Assembly: GCA_002729525.1 (NCBI GenBank)
Contig: PBYI01000033.1
Coordinates: 124,001-188,000, forward strand
Length of the DNA stretch: 64,000 nt
Source: Nocardioides sp.
GTDB lineage: Bacteria; Actinomycetota; Actinomycetes; Propionibacteriales; Nocardioidaceae
Reading direction: 5' to 3'
Shown: one piece after another, positions 52,026-60,502 of the stretch
How positions within the stretch are numbered: the first letter of the stretch is position 1
Layout of the letters: each line of letters begins with the position of its first letter
Notes under the pieces: model-generated
Database searches by the model: none
What the model saw: the letters and a program-made list of their open reading frames with translations, nothing else
What the model was told of the DNA's origin: nothing
Translations under genes and position numbers: made by a program

Positions 52026-53336
52026 GTGCACCGCACGTTGGAGAAGGTGCTGTCGGACGACCCGCTGATCCGGGCGATGGCCTACCAGTCGGTGCTCTCG
52101 GCGTTCGGCGAGGGCGCGTTCCTGACCGGCTCGGCCGTCTACTTCACCCAGATCGTGGGGCTGTCGGCCTCGCAGGTGGGCCTGGGCCTGACCATCGGCG
52201 GCGCCGCGATGTTCCTCGCGTCCGTGCCGCTCGGCCGGGCCGCCGACGCGGTCGGCACGCGCCGCACCTGGATCATCGGCAGCCTGCTGCAGTCGCTGCT
52301 CTTCGGCGCGTGGCTGCTGGTCGGCGGGTTCTGGGGCTTCGTCGCGGTGACGGTCGCCCTCGACCTGGCCGCCACGTGGATGCGGTCGGGACGCAACGCC
52401 TACCGGTTCGCGGTCTTCCCGCGCGAGGGCCGGGTGCGCTCGATGGCCTACATGCGGGCCTCGCGCAACGTCGGCTACACCCTCGGCGCGCTGGCCGGCG
52501 GTCTCGCGCTGGCGGCGAACAGCGACGGGCCGGTGCTGGCGCTCCCGGTGCTCACCGCCGTCGTGCTGCTGGCCAACACCGCCTGGATCACCCGCCTGCC
52601 CGAGCTCGACGACGCCGACGACACGGTGCCGGAGACCGGGCTGGAGCAGGCCGCGGAAGCGGTGCTCCCCGGGCTGCCGGGGCTCCCCACCCACAGCGAC
52701 GACGTACGCCGCCGCGACCCGCGCGCCGCGCTGCGCAACCGCGGCTTCATCGCGTTCAGCGTGCTCGACGGGGTGCTCAGCACCCACCAGGTGCTCCTCA
52801 ACGTCGTCATCCCGCTGTGGCTGGTGCAGGAGACCGACGCCCCGCACGTGCTGCTGGCGTGGCTGTTCGGCACCAACACGGTGCTGGCCGTCGGGCTCCA
52901 GGTGGCCGCGACCCGCGGCGTCACCGACGTTGCCACCTCGCTGCGCGCCGAGCGACGCGGGGCTGCGTTCCTGGCCCTGTCGTGCGTGGTCGTGATGGTC
53001 ACCCACGACACGGCCGGCTGGGTGACGATCGCGCTCGTCTGGCTGGGCCACGTGACGGTGACCGGCGCCGAGCTGTTCCAGTCGGCCGGCCAGTGGGGCA
53101 TCCAGGCCGAGGTGGCCGACCCCGACCGGCGCGGGGAGTACCAGGGCGTCGCCCAGCTCGGCTACACGCTCGGCAGCGTCTGGGCCCCGGCGGTCTTCAC
53201 CTTCCTCGCGGTGCGGCACGGCGCCGCCGGGTGGCTGACGATCGGAGTCATCGCCGGCGTCGCCGCGGTGCTCATCGGCCCGGCCGCCCGTGCCGCCCAA
53301 CGGCACCTCGAACGGCTCGGCGTCCCCCCCGCCTGA
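52026..53336 (+). CDS. MFS transporter
   Basis: A 436-residue major facilitator with about 12 transmembrane helices. PLGRAADAVGTRRTW is the conserved loop 2-3 motif, and GYTLGSVWAPAVFTFLAV is in a late helix. GTG 52026 (VHRTLEKVLSDDPLIRAM) is the start. A hydrophilic loop (about residues 205-245, RDPRAALRNRG) joins the two halves. Substrate cannot be predicted. It stands alone, with a 133-base gap before it, and is convergent with the EamA gene. Confidence 0.88.
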   Translation: MHRTLEKVLSDDPLIRAMAYQSVLSAFGEGAFLTGSAVYFTQIVGLSASQVGLGLTIGGAAMFLASVPLGRAADAVGTRRTWIIGSLLQSLLFGAWLLVGGFWGFVAVTVALDLAATWMRSGRNAYRFAVFPREGRVRSMAYMRASRNVGYTLGALAGGLALAANSDGPVLALPVLTAVVLLANTAWITRLPELDDADDTVPETGLEQAAEAVLPGLPGLPTHSDDVRRRDPRAALRNRGFIAFSVLDGVLSTHQVLLNVVIPLWLVQETDAPHVLLAWLFGTNTVLAVGLQVAATRGVTDVATSLRAERRGAAFLALSCVVVMVTHDTAGWVTIALVWLGHVTVTGAELFQSAGQWGIQAEVADPDRRGEYQGVAQLGYTLGSVWAPAVFTFLAVRHGAAGWLTIGVIAGVAAVLIGPAARAAQRHLERLGVPPA

Positions 53337-53382
53337 CCACTCGCCCCGGCCGTACGGCGGAAGTCGGTGCCGGCGTTCGCCG

Positions 53383-54288
53383 TCAGTCGGTGGCGGCTCG
53401 CACCGGCACTCCGGGTGGCCTCACCGAACGGCCGGTGTGACCGCCGGCCGCGGCGAGCCCCACGGCCGCGGCCCCGATCGCCAGCCCCAGCCACTGCGTG
53501 CTCGACGGGGCGTCGGCGAACATCACCCAGCCCCACATCGTCGTGACGGGCGGGGTCAGGTAGAGAAGGGTGCTCGTGCGGGTCGCGCCGAAGCGGCGCA
53601 GGCAGGCGACGAAGGTCGCGTAGCCGCCCAGGCAGGAGAACACCACGAGCCAGATGATCGCGACCGCGACGTCGGTGCCGGGCCGTACCGTCAGCAGCGC
53701 CCCGGTGGTGGCAGCGTACGCCGTGAACAGCACGGCGGCCACGCTCACCTGTACCGCCAGGCTCGTCGCGATGTCGACGCCCGGCTGCCAATGGCGCTCG
53801 AGGAGCGCGCCGCCGGACAGACCGAGCAGGCTGAGCACGGGCAGCGCGACGGCGAGCCCGACGACGTCGGCCCCGCCCACCGTCACCGCGACCGCGACGA
53901 GCCCGAGCAGCAGGCCCACGAGCTGCACCGCGCGGACCCGGTCGTGCCAGAGTGCGACACCGGCCGCGGTGACCAGCATGGGCTGCAACGCCGCGACCAG
54001 CGCCACCGTCCCGGCGTCGATCCCGGCGGCCGCAGCGCCGAACACGCCGCCCAGGAACACCACGTGCGACAGCACCCCGAGCACCGCCTGCTCGCCGAGC
54101 TGGCGGCGGGTGAGCCGGAGCAGCCGCGGCGCGAGCGGCACGAGCAGCAGCGCCGCCGTGGCGAGGTAGCGCCAGGCGAGGAGGCCGGCGACCGCGCCGG
54201 CGTCCGCCGCCAGCGTGGCGCCCACGAAGCCGGAGCTCCAGAGGACGACGAAGCCGACGGCGAGCAGGAGTGAGGTCCGCGAGGTCAT
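53383..54288 (-). CDS. EamA-family (DMT) exporter
   Basis: A 301-residue drug/metabolite transporter with ten predicted helices in two EamA repeats (first from MTSRTSLLLAVGFVVLWSSG; second from LAVALPVLSLLGLSGGALLE). ATG 54288. It is divergent from a TetR gene, and a perfect 14-base palindrome lies between them, so it is probably induced by the compound it exports. Confidence 0.88.
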   Translation of the reverse strand: MTSRTSLLLAVGFVVLWSSGFVGATLAADAGAVAGLLAWRYLATAALLLVPLAPRLLRLTRRQLGEQAVLGVLSHVVFLGGVFGAAAAGIDAGTVALVAALQPMLVTAAGVALWHDRVRAVQLVGLLLGLVAVAVTVGGADVVGLAVALPVLSLLGLSGGALLERHWQPGVDIATSLAVQVSVAAVLFTAYAATTGALLTVRPGTDVAVAIIWLVVFSCLGGYATFVACLRRFGATRTSTLLYLTPPVTTMWGWVMFADAPSSTQWLGLAIGAAAVGLAAAGGHTGRSVRPPGVPVRAATD

Positions 54289-54303
54289 GCCGACGACAGA
54301 AGC

Positions 54304-54317
54304 ATACCGATCGGTAT
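54304..54317. promoter_or_regulatory. Putative TetR operator
   Basis: ATACCGATCGGTAT is a perfect 14-base palindrome 16 bases before the EamA start and 35 before the TetR start, in the only AT-rich stretch nearby. Such ACCGATCGGT-type sites are typical for TetR regulators of divergent exporters. Confidence 0.75.
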
Positions 54318-54351
54318 ACTTTCAGTGTACGCACGACGAGAGGAGAGGCAC

Positions 54352-55026
54352 GTGACCCCGACGACCCCCGACCAGCACCCGAGCGACGCCCCCGGCCCGA
54401 CGGGGGGCGTGTGGCCGACGGCGACGCCCGCGCCGCGCACCACCCGGGTCGGCCAGCGGGTGCTCGAGGCGGCCTCGGCGCTGTTCTACGAGCGCGGTAT
54501 CACCGCGGTCGGCGTCGAGCTGGTCGCCGAGCAGGCCCAGACCACCAAGCGCACGCTCTACCAGCGCTTCGGCTCCAAGGACGGCCTCGTCACCGCCTAC
54601 CTCCGACGCCGGGCGCACGCCTGGCAGACCACCGTGCTCGACGCGCTCGCCGCCCGGTGGGCCGACCCCGCCGAGGCGCTGCCGTCCGACGCCGTCCGCT
54701 GCGTGCTCGAGGTCGCCGAGCGCTGGGCGGCACTCAACCCCGGGGGGTGCGCGTTCGTGCACGCCTGGGCCGAGCTGCGCTCGACGAGCTCCGATGCCGT
54801 CGTGGTGATCCGGGAGGAGAAGCGCTGGATGCGCGACCTCTTCGCGGTGCTCACCGCCGACGACGACCTCGCCGAGCAGCTCCACCTGGTCTACGAGGGG
54901 GCGCAGGTGACGGCCTCGACGCTGTCCGACCCGACGGCCTGGGCGAGGGCCTGCGAGGTGGCGGACCGCCTGGTGACCGCCCGAGCCCGATCGGCCGATC
55001 AGCCGCCCCCGTCGGCGCGCCGCTAG
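54352..55026 (+). CDS. TetR-family transcriptional regulator
   Basis: A 224-residue repressor. The helix-turn-helix is in GVELVAEQAQTTKRTLYQRF (about residues 60-80), after a low-complexity, Pro/Thr-rich N-terminal extension of 30 residues that is unusual for the family. The C-terminal domain has PGGCAFVHAWAELRST. GTG 54352 is favoured because GAGAGGAG precedes it; the upstream GTG 54325 lacks a site. It probably represses the divergent EamA exporter. Its stop (TAG) shares CTAG with the stop of the small gene on the other strand. Confidence 0.9.
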   Translation: MTPTTPDQHPSDAPGPTGGVWPTATPAPRTTRVGQRVLEAASALFYERGITAVGVELVAEQAQTTKRTLYQRFGSKDGLVTAYLRRRAHAWQTTVLDALAARWADPAEALPSDAVRCVLEVAERWAALNPGGCAFVHAWAELRSTSSDAVVVIREEKRWMRDLFAVLTADDDLAEQLHLVYEGAQVTASTLSDPTAWARACEVADRLVTARARSADQPPPSARR

Positions 55027-55178
55027 CCCCGTCGGTTGGCCAGCCAGATCGCCAGCACCACCAGCGCGACCACCACGAGCACCGCGACCCACGCCTGTGC
55101 AGCCAGCAGACCGAGCCCCCGCGGACGGAACCGGGCAGCCTCCGACCCGGCCGACAGCAGGGGCGCGAGCAGGGACAT
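55023..55178 (-). CDS. Small membrane protein
   Basis: 51 residues from ATG 55178, or 55 from GTG 55190. MSLLAPLLSAGSEAARFRPRG is followed by one long hydrophobic helix (VAVLVVVALVVLAIWL) and a basic end (ANRRG). A tiny single-pass protein, function unknown. Stop overlaps the TetR stop in a shared CTAG. Confidence 0.5.
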   Translation of the reverse strand: MSLLAPLLSAGSEAARFRPRGLGLLAAQAWVAVLVVVALVVLAIWLANRRG

Positions 55179-55236
55179 CACGACAGGCACCCCTCGACCG
55201 TACGCACCGTGAGTGCACACCGGTAGCCTCGGCGCC

Positions 55237-56256
55237 GTGGTCACGCTGCTCCTCGTCACCGGCTCCGGACGGAGCGGTACCAGCAGCGTCGCCGGCAGCC
55301 TGAAGCGGCTCGGCTTCCACGTCCCGCAGCCGGAGAACCCGCCCGACGAGCGCAACCCGCGCGGCTACTACGAGCCGCAGTGGGTGAGTCAGTTCCACCT
55401 GCAGTGGCTCAACGGCATCCCGGTGCGCACCATCGACCCCCGCCCCGACGCCGGGGCGGTCGCGATGGCCACCGCCACGCCCGAGCGGCGCGAGGCGCTG
55501 CGCACCTGGCTGGCCGAGGAGCTCGCGCAGCACGGCCCGGACGACGTGGTGGTCGTGAAGGAGACCCGCGCCTACTGGGTCTACCCGCTGTGGCGCGACG
55601 TCGCCGAGGAGCTCGGCGCCCGCCTGGTCAGCCTCACCATGCTGCGCCACCCCACCCAGGTCGTCCGCTCGCGCGACGCCGCCTACCTCAGCCACCGCCC
55701 GGACGCCGTACGCCTCCAGCGGGAGACCGCCAACACGGCCGCCTGGGTCAACTCCGTTGTCGTCACCGAGCGCCAGAGCCGCACCAACCCGCGCGCCTTC
55801 GTGCCGTACGTCGAGCTCATCGACGACTGGCGCACCACGCTCTTCCGCGCCTGCCGCCAGCTCGACGTGGACCCGGGCCGCTTCGACGCGCCGCACCCGG
55901 TCGACGACTTCCTCACCGCCGAGCTCAACCGCTCCGACGACACGTGGAACGGCCTCACGGTGCCCGACGAGGTCCGCGACCTCGCCGAGCGCACCTGGAC
56001 GGCCGCCCGCGCGCTCGCCGTCGACCCCGACGACGCCGTCGCCCGGACGGCGCTCGACGTCATCGGCGAGGAGTACGTCACGCTGCACGCCTTCGCGGCC
56101 GCCGTCGCCACCGACGACACCCTCGCCAAGGTCGCGGCCGAGCGGCAGCGCCTCCAGCGCCGTCTGGACACCAAGAACCACCGTATCGCCGGCCTGCGGT
56201 CCCGGGTCGCCGAGCTCGAGGCCGAGCTCGGCATCGAGCCCGAGCCGGACGCCTGA
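55237..56256 (+). CDS. Sulfotransferase-like P-loop protein
   Basis: A 339-residue protein from GTG 55237. The N-terminal VTGSGRSGTSSVAGSLKRLG is the 5'-phosphosulfate loop of PAPS-dependent sulfotransferases, and MLRHPTQVVRSRDAAYL is the 3'-phosphate-binding stretch. The C-terminus has a charged coiled coil (about residues 290-330, RQRLQRRLDTKNHRIAGLR). It probably sulfates a polysaccharide or glycolipid, given the glycosyltransferase/phosphotransferase fusion convergent with it 14 bases away. No signal peptide, so it acts in the cytoplasm on the precursor. Confidence 0.8.
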   Translation: MVTLLLVTGSGRSGTSSVAGSLKRLGFHVPQPENPPDERNPRGYYEPQWVSQFHLQWLNGIPVRTIDPRPDAGAVAMATATPERREALRTWLAEELAQHGPDDVVVVKETRAYWVYPLWRDVAEELGARLVSLTMLRHPTQVVRSRDAAYLSHRPDAVRLQRETANTAAWVNSVVVTERQSRTNPRAFVPYVELIDDWRTTLFRACRQLDVDPGRFDAPHPVDDFLTAELNRSDDTWNGLTVPDEVRDLAERTWTAARALAVDPDDAVARTALDVIGEEYVTLHAFAAAVATDDTLAKVAAERQRLQRRLDTKNHRIAGLRSRVAELEAELGIEPEPDA

Positions 56257-56270
56257 CCGACGTCAGTACG

Positions 56271-58997
56271 TCAGTCGGCGCGCTCCCACGGCGCCGGCAC
56301 CGGGTAGTACGCCTCGAGGAACTCCGCGAGCACCTGCTGGAGCCGGTCGGCCCGCAGCGCGTGGTCGTGGTGGTCGCCGAGGCAGATGAAGTCCTGGTCG
56401 CGGTCGAGCAGCCGGTTGAGCTGCCACTCCAGGTCGCTGTTGCTGATGTTGACGTAGGCCAGGTCGGCCTCGCCGACGTACGCCGTGCCGGTCTGCAGGC
56501 CGTAGTGCTGGGCCAGCGAGCTCAGGGTGGCGACGTCGGTGTCGCTGCGGAACGGCGAGCGTGCGGTCGCCGCCAGCTCGTCGTGGAACCGCTCCCACAG
56601 CTCGCTCAGCACCGAGACCCGGTGGGCGTACGGCGCGTGCGCGAGGTTGCTGGTCAGCGCGCTGCCGAAGGTGCGGTAGAGGAGCTGGCGGTTGTTCCAG
56701 GCGGCCTTCAGGAACGGTGGCGCGTCGGGGCTGTCGGTCAGCCCGACGGTGGTGGGGGAGAAGAACACCGAGGTCTGCCCGCCGGGGGTGAACAGCGCCT
56801 CCGGGCCGATCGGTCGGCCCAGCATGAAGTCGTCGTTGAGGTAGACGAAGTGCTCGGCGAGGCCCTCGATGCGGTGCAGCGAGGTCTCGATGGCGTGGGA
56901 GTTGAACGTCGGCAGCGCATCGTCGGGCAGCAGGTCGCGGTGGTCGACGACGTGGATGCCGGGGTGCTCGGTGTCGAGCCACGAGGGGACCTGGCCGGCG
57001 GTGACGAGGTGGATGCGGCGTACCCACGGGGCGAACAGGTGCAGGCTGCGCAGCCCGTAGCGCAGCTCGCCGCGGTCGAGGTAGCGCGCGCGGCCGCTGG
57101 ACTCGCGGGTGCGGGCGGTGGCGCCGGTGAGCGCGGCCAGACGGGCCTCGCGGGCGTCGTCCCAGGCGGGGTCGGACCCGTCGACCCAGGTGAGGACCAC
57201 GTCGACCTCGAAACGGCACTCGGTCGCGGTCGGCGCGACCATGAGCGGCAGCGAGGGCACGGCGACGCCGTCGACCTCGGCGTCGACCGTCTCCAGGGGC
57301 GCGGCCAGCCGCTCGGTGTAGGGGTTGCGGCGCGGCGCCAGCAGCGAGCCGTCGGGAGCCGTCTCCCAGAACTCCACGGTGACCGAGCAGCCCTGGCCGA
57401 GCAGCGTCGCGGCGCCGTCGACCTCGGGCCACGGCTCGACGTGCAGCACCGAGGTCGCCCCCCGACGCAGGTCGACCAGCAGGCCGCCCGGAGCGGCACC
57501 GGCCACGCCGAGCGGGCCGCGGCGCTCGGGCCAGCCGTTCTCGTCGGGGTCGCGCAGGCTGAGGTACGCCGGCGCGTCGACGTCGGCGAGCGCGGCCAGG
57601 TAGGCGTCGCGGGCGGTCATCGGCACGACGACGCTCGGGCCGGTCGCGGTGGCGCGCTCGTGGGCGGGGACGACGAGCCAGGTGTCGGTGGCCCGGCGGG
57701 CGGCCTCGGTGGCGCAGGTCAGCGCCGCGGTGCGGGCCTCGGCCGGGGTGGTGCCGGCCCCGTCGGCGCCGGGCGGGGTGGGCGCCTCGGCGAGCGCGAC
57801 CGGCTCGGCGTGCGCGCGGGCGGTGAGCGCGCCACGACCGGCGCGGCGGGCGCGGGCGTCGGCGAGGACCCCGGTCCAGCGCTCGGCGAGGCGGTGCGGG
57901 TCCCACTGGCGCGCGGTGTGCAGGGCGCCGGTGCCGAGCCGGTGCCGCAGGTCGTCGTCGGTGGCGAGGCGCTGGAGGGCGGCGGCCATGCCCTGCACCG
58001 ACTGCGGGCCGACGAGCAGTCCGTTGACGTCGTGCTCGACGATCTCGCGGGGGCCGGTCGGGCAGTCGAACGACGCCACCGGCACGCCGGCGGCCATCGC
58101 CTCCTGGAGCACCAGCGGGAAGCCCTCGGCACGCGAGGTGAGCGCGGCGACGGACGCGCGGGCCCACTCGGCGCCCATGTCGGGCACGGCGCCCGGGAGC
58201 TCGACGCGGTCCCAGAGGTTCCACTTGCGCACCTGCCGCTGGAGCTCCAGCCGCTGCGCGCCCTCGCCGAGGATCCGCAGTCGCCAGCCCGGCAGGGCGT
58301 CGGCGACCTGGCCGAAGGCGTCGACGAGCTTGGGGAACTGCTTCTCCGGCACCAGCCGGCCGGCGCTGACGATGAGCGGCTCGTCGAGGGTGGAGCGCGG
58401 GGCGAAGTCGAGCGGCAGCGGGTTGGGCAGCACGACGGTCGGCGGCGCGAGGTCGCCGAGCTGCTCGCGCAGCCAGGTCTCCTGGGTCGGCGTGAGCAGG
58501 GCGACGACGTCGGCGCGCGGCGCGAACGCCAGCAGCGGCTCCAGCCCGGACGTGCGGTCGTTGCTGCTGCGGTGCTCCTGGTGGACGACGGCGACGTCGC
58601 GGGGCAGCAGTCCGACCGCGGCGGCGAGCAGGCCGGGCGTGACCGTGACCAGCACGTCGACGTCGAGCGAGGGCAGCAGCGCCTCGAGGCCGACGTCGGT
58701 GAGAGCGCTGAACTGGTGGTCCCAGCGTCGCGGCACCAGGGCCGACTCGCGGGCGTGCAGCGAGGCCGCGGTGCGCGGGCCGACGCCGTCGTACGCCGGG
58801 TGGTCGCCGTCGCGCACGTCGACGACGTAGCGCACCTGCACCCGCGGGTGCAGCCGGTAGTGCGGCCGGTCGGCGCTGCGGGTGACGCTGACGACGGTGA
58901 CGTCGTGGTGCGGCGCCAGAGCCGAGGCCTGGGTGACGACCGAGCGGCTGGTGCCGCCCATGCCGTCGAGGTTGAGGACGAGGAACCCGATCTTCAC
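56271..58997 (-). CDS. Fusion of GT-B glycosyltransferase and stealth sugar-phosphotransferase
   Basis: A 908-residue protein from GTG 58997. Residues 1-400 are a GT-B (GT4-type) glycosyltransferase: FLVLNLDGMGGTSRSVV, PLIVSAGRLVPEKQF and the EX7E-type SRAEGFPLVLQEAMAAG. Residues from about 595 are a stealth domain: CR1 DVVLTWVDGSDPAW, CR2 YLDRGELRYGLRSLHLFAPW, and CR3/CR4 with FNSHAIETSLHRIEGL and YLNDDFMLGRPIG. Stealth proteins transfer hexose-1-phosphate to capsule or exopolysaccharide chains. Between lie about 180 linker residues, Ala-rich. One protein could both extend and phosphate-link a polymer. The GTG overlaps the upstream gene's stop (GTGA). Confidence 0.88.
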   Translation of the reverse strand: MKIGFLVLNLDGMGGTSRSVVTQASALAPHHDVTVVSVTRSADRPHYRLHPRVQVRYVVDVRDGDHPAYDGVGPRTAASLHARESALVPRRWDHQFSALTDVGLEALLPSLDVDVLVTVTPGLLAAAVGLLPRDVAVVHQEHRSSNDRTSGLEPLLAFAPRADVVALLTPTQETWLREQLGDLAPPTVVLPNPLPLDFAPRSTLDEPLIVSAGRLVPEKQFPKLVDAFGQVADALPGWRLRILGEGAQRLELQRQVRKWNLWDRVELPGAVPDMGAEWARASVAALTSRAEGFPLVLQEAMAAGVPVASFDCPTGPREIVEHDVNGLLVGPQSVQGMAAALQRLATDDDLRHRLGTGALHTARQWDPHRLAERWTGVLADARARRAGRGALTARAHAEPVALAEAPTPPGADGAGTTPAEARTAALTCATEAARRATDTWLVVPAHERATATGPSVVVPMTARDAYLAALADVDAPAYLSLRDPDENGWPERRGPLGVAGAAPGGLLVDLRRGATSVLHVEPWPEVDGAATLLGQGCSVTVEFWETAPDGSLLAPRRNPYTERLAAPLETVDAEVDGVAVPSLPLMVAPTATECRFEVDVVLTWVDGSDPAWDDAREARLAALTGATARTRESSGRARYLDRGELRYGLRSLHLFAPWVRRIHLVTAGQVPSWLDTEHPGIHVVDHRDLLPDDALPTFNSHAIETSLHRIEGLAEHFVYLNDDFMLGRPIGPEALFTPGGQTSVFFSPTTVGLTDSPDAPPFLKAAWNNRQLLYRTFGSALTSNLAHAPYAHRVSVLSELWERFHDELAATARSPFRSDTDVATLSSLAQHYGLQTGTAYVGEADLAYVNISNSDLEWQLNRLLDRDQDFICLGDHHDHALRADRLQQVLAEFLEAYYPVPAPWERAD

Positions 58998-59869
58998 GCG
59001 TCGCCTCCCGCGCGCACCCGGCCGAGCAGGTCGGCGCCGTCCGGGGACCAGCGCAGCCGTATTCGCACCTGGTCGTCGAGGTCGAACACCGGCGGCAGGG
59101 GAGCGCCCAGCCCGTCGGCGAGGTCGTTGCGCGCCCGGCGCACGGGCACCGCGTCGTCGCCGAGCACGAAGCGCACCTTCTGCGGCTCGACGCCGTCGAG
59201 GGTGTCGAGCGGGATCTCGACCACCAGGACGCCGGCATCGGTCTCGGTGGTCCAGCGGCCCAGCTCGGTCGGCTCGTCGCCGGTGGTGAGCATCCGCAGC
59301 GCGGGAGTGGCGCCCGCGTCGCCGGGCGGTGGCGTCAGCCGCAGGGTCGCCCGGCCACGCTCGGCGACCGCGGACTCCAGCAGCGCGGCCGGCTCGACCG
59401 CGGCCGTGGAGATCACGACCGCACCGTCGCCGCGGCGCCGCAGCCCGTGGCGTACACCGCGTACGTCGTCGACGGGCCCCCGCCGTGCGCCCGCACCGGC
59501 CACCTCCGGGAGCGGCAGCGCCCACAGCAGCACGGTCTCGCGCTGGCCGGGACGCACCAGCACCAGCTCGTGCTCGGAGCCGACCGCCAGGGGCGTCAGG
59601 TCGAGGCGGGCGGACAGCCAGCCGGGCTGCTCGGACTCGGGCGCGGCCTCGAGCTCGACGACGTTCCCACCGCCGGCGGCGCGCAGCGCCAGCCGACCGG
59701 GCACGGCGTCGACGGCGACCCACAGGTGGCGACCGTCGAGCACACCGAGGAAGCGCACCTCCGGGCGGCCCGGAGGAGCCGTCGGGCGGGGTGGCTCGGC
59801 CGTCTCGTCGGGCGCGGGCGCCTCGACCGGCTCCGGGGCACCACGACGTCGTCCGAACACCTCGCGCAC
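58994..59869 (-). CDS. Unknown protein coupled to the stealth fusion
   Basis: A 291-residue protein from GTG 59869 (GTG 59860 is possible). Pro/Glu-rich N-terminus (about 35 residues), then two beta-rich halves, RFLGVLDGRHLWVAVDAVPG...ELVLVRPGQRETVLLWALP and VRFVLGDDAVPVRRAR...FDLDDQVRIRLRWSPDG. No signal peptide. No catalytic motif recognised. Four-base overlap with the fusion gene downstream means the two are translated together and most likely work in the same polymer pathway, perhaps as a carbohydrate-binding or scaffold part. Confidence 0.7.
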   Translation of the reverse strand: MREVFGRRRGAPEPVEAPAPDETAEPPRPTAPPGRPEVRFLGVLDGRHLWVAVDAVPGRLALRAAGGGNVVELEAAPESEQPGWLSARLDLTPLAVGSEHELVLVRPGQRETVLLWALPLPEVAGAGARRGPVDDVRGVRHGLRRRGDGAVVISTAAVEPAALLESAVAERGRATLRLTPPPGDAGATPALRMLTTGDEPTELGRWTTETDAGVLVVEIPLDTLDGVEPQKVRFVLGDDAVPVRRARNDLADGLGAPLPPVFDLDDQVRIRLRWSPDGADLLGRVRAGGDA

Positions 59870-59895
59870 TCTAGGTCAGCGTCGTCGGCGGCCGG

Positions 59896-60438
59896 TCAGA
59901 AGCCCGTGACGCCGTCGCCCGGCTCCTCGGACTGCTCCACGAACGACTCGTGCTCCAGCAGGTGCAGGACGGGTACGCCGAGCTTACGGCGGGCGCGCGA
60001 GGTCCAGTCGAGGTGGAACAGCTCGGCCACCACGTGCGGGCGGGTCATCACGATCGCCTCGCGCCCGTCGACCGCACCGACCTTGTCGGCGAGCTCGTCG
60101 GTGGGGGAGCCGCTGACGAGCGCGCCCGAGGCCACGGTCGCGCCGGCGGCCTCGAGCGCAGCGGTCGACGCCTGGAGGGCCTCCTCGGAGCGGGCGCGGG
60201 CCTCGTCCTGCACGGCCTGGAGGTCGGTCGGGTCGAGCGGCACCACGGGGCCGGCGGTGTCGCCGGAGCCGAGGGTGCCCAGGGAGGCCTCGATGCGGGC
60301 GGCGGCGTCGTCGAGCGGCATCAGCAGGTGGTACGTGACGGGCTCCTCGAGCGCCTCGTGGAGGCTGCGCACGCGGCGCGCGTCGTCCTCGGTGAGCTGC
60401 TCCTCGACGAGGAGGACGACGTCGTAGTCCTCGGGCAT
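59896..60438 (-). CDS. Unknown soluble protein
   Basis: A 180-residue acidic protein from ATG 60438. Alternating strands and helices (DYDVVLLVEEQLTEDDARRV, LLMPLDDAAARI, LQASTAALEAAGATVASGAL, EAIVMTRPHVVAELFHLDW, LGVPVLHLLEH) suggest a Rossmann-like, UspA-type fold, but the ATP-binding GxxG motif of UspA is not clear. 27 bases before the next gene, so likely in one operon with the surface-polysaccharide genes. Confidence 0.65.
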   Translation of the reverse strand: MPEDYDVVLLVEEQLTEDDARRVRSLHEALEEPVTYHLLMPLDDAAARIEASLGTLGSGDTAGPVVPLDPTDLQAVQDEARARSEEALQASTAALEAAGATVASGALVSGSPTDELADKVGAVDGREAIVMTRPHVVAELFHLDWTSRARRKLGVPVLHLLEHESFVEQSEEPGDGVTGF

Positions 60439-60502
60439 GGTGGGTGTTCCTCTCGTGCGTGGGGTGGGTGCGTGGGGTGGGTGCGGGAGCGGGGTGCCCG
60501 GG

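Noticed and set aside
55380..59909. 1509-codon forward open frame
   Set aside because: Spans two strands' worth of real genes (sulfotransferase, stealth fusion, unknown) and reads as Arg/Gly/Val-rich noise.
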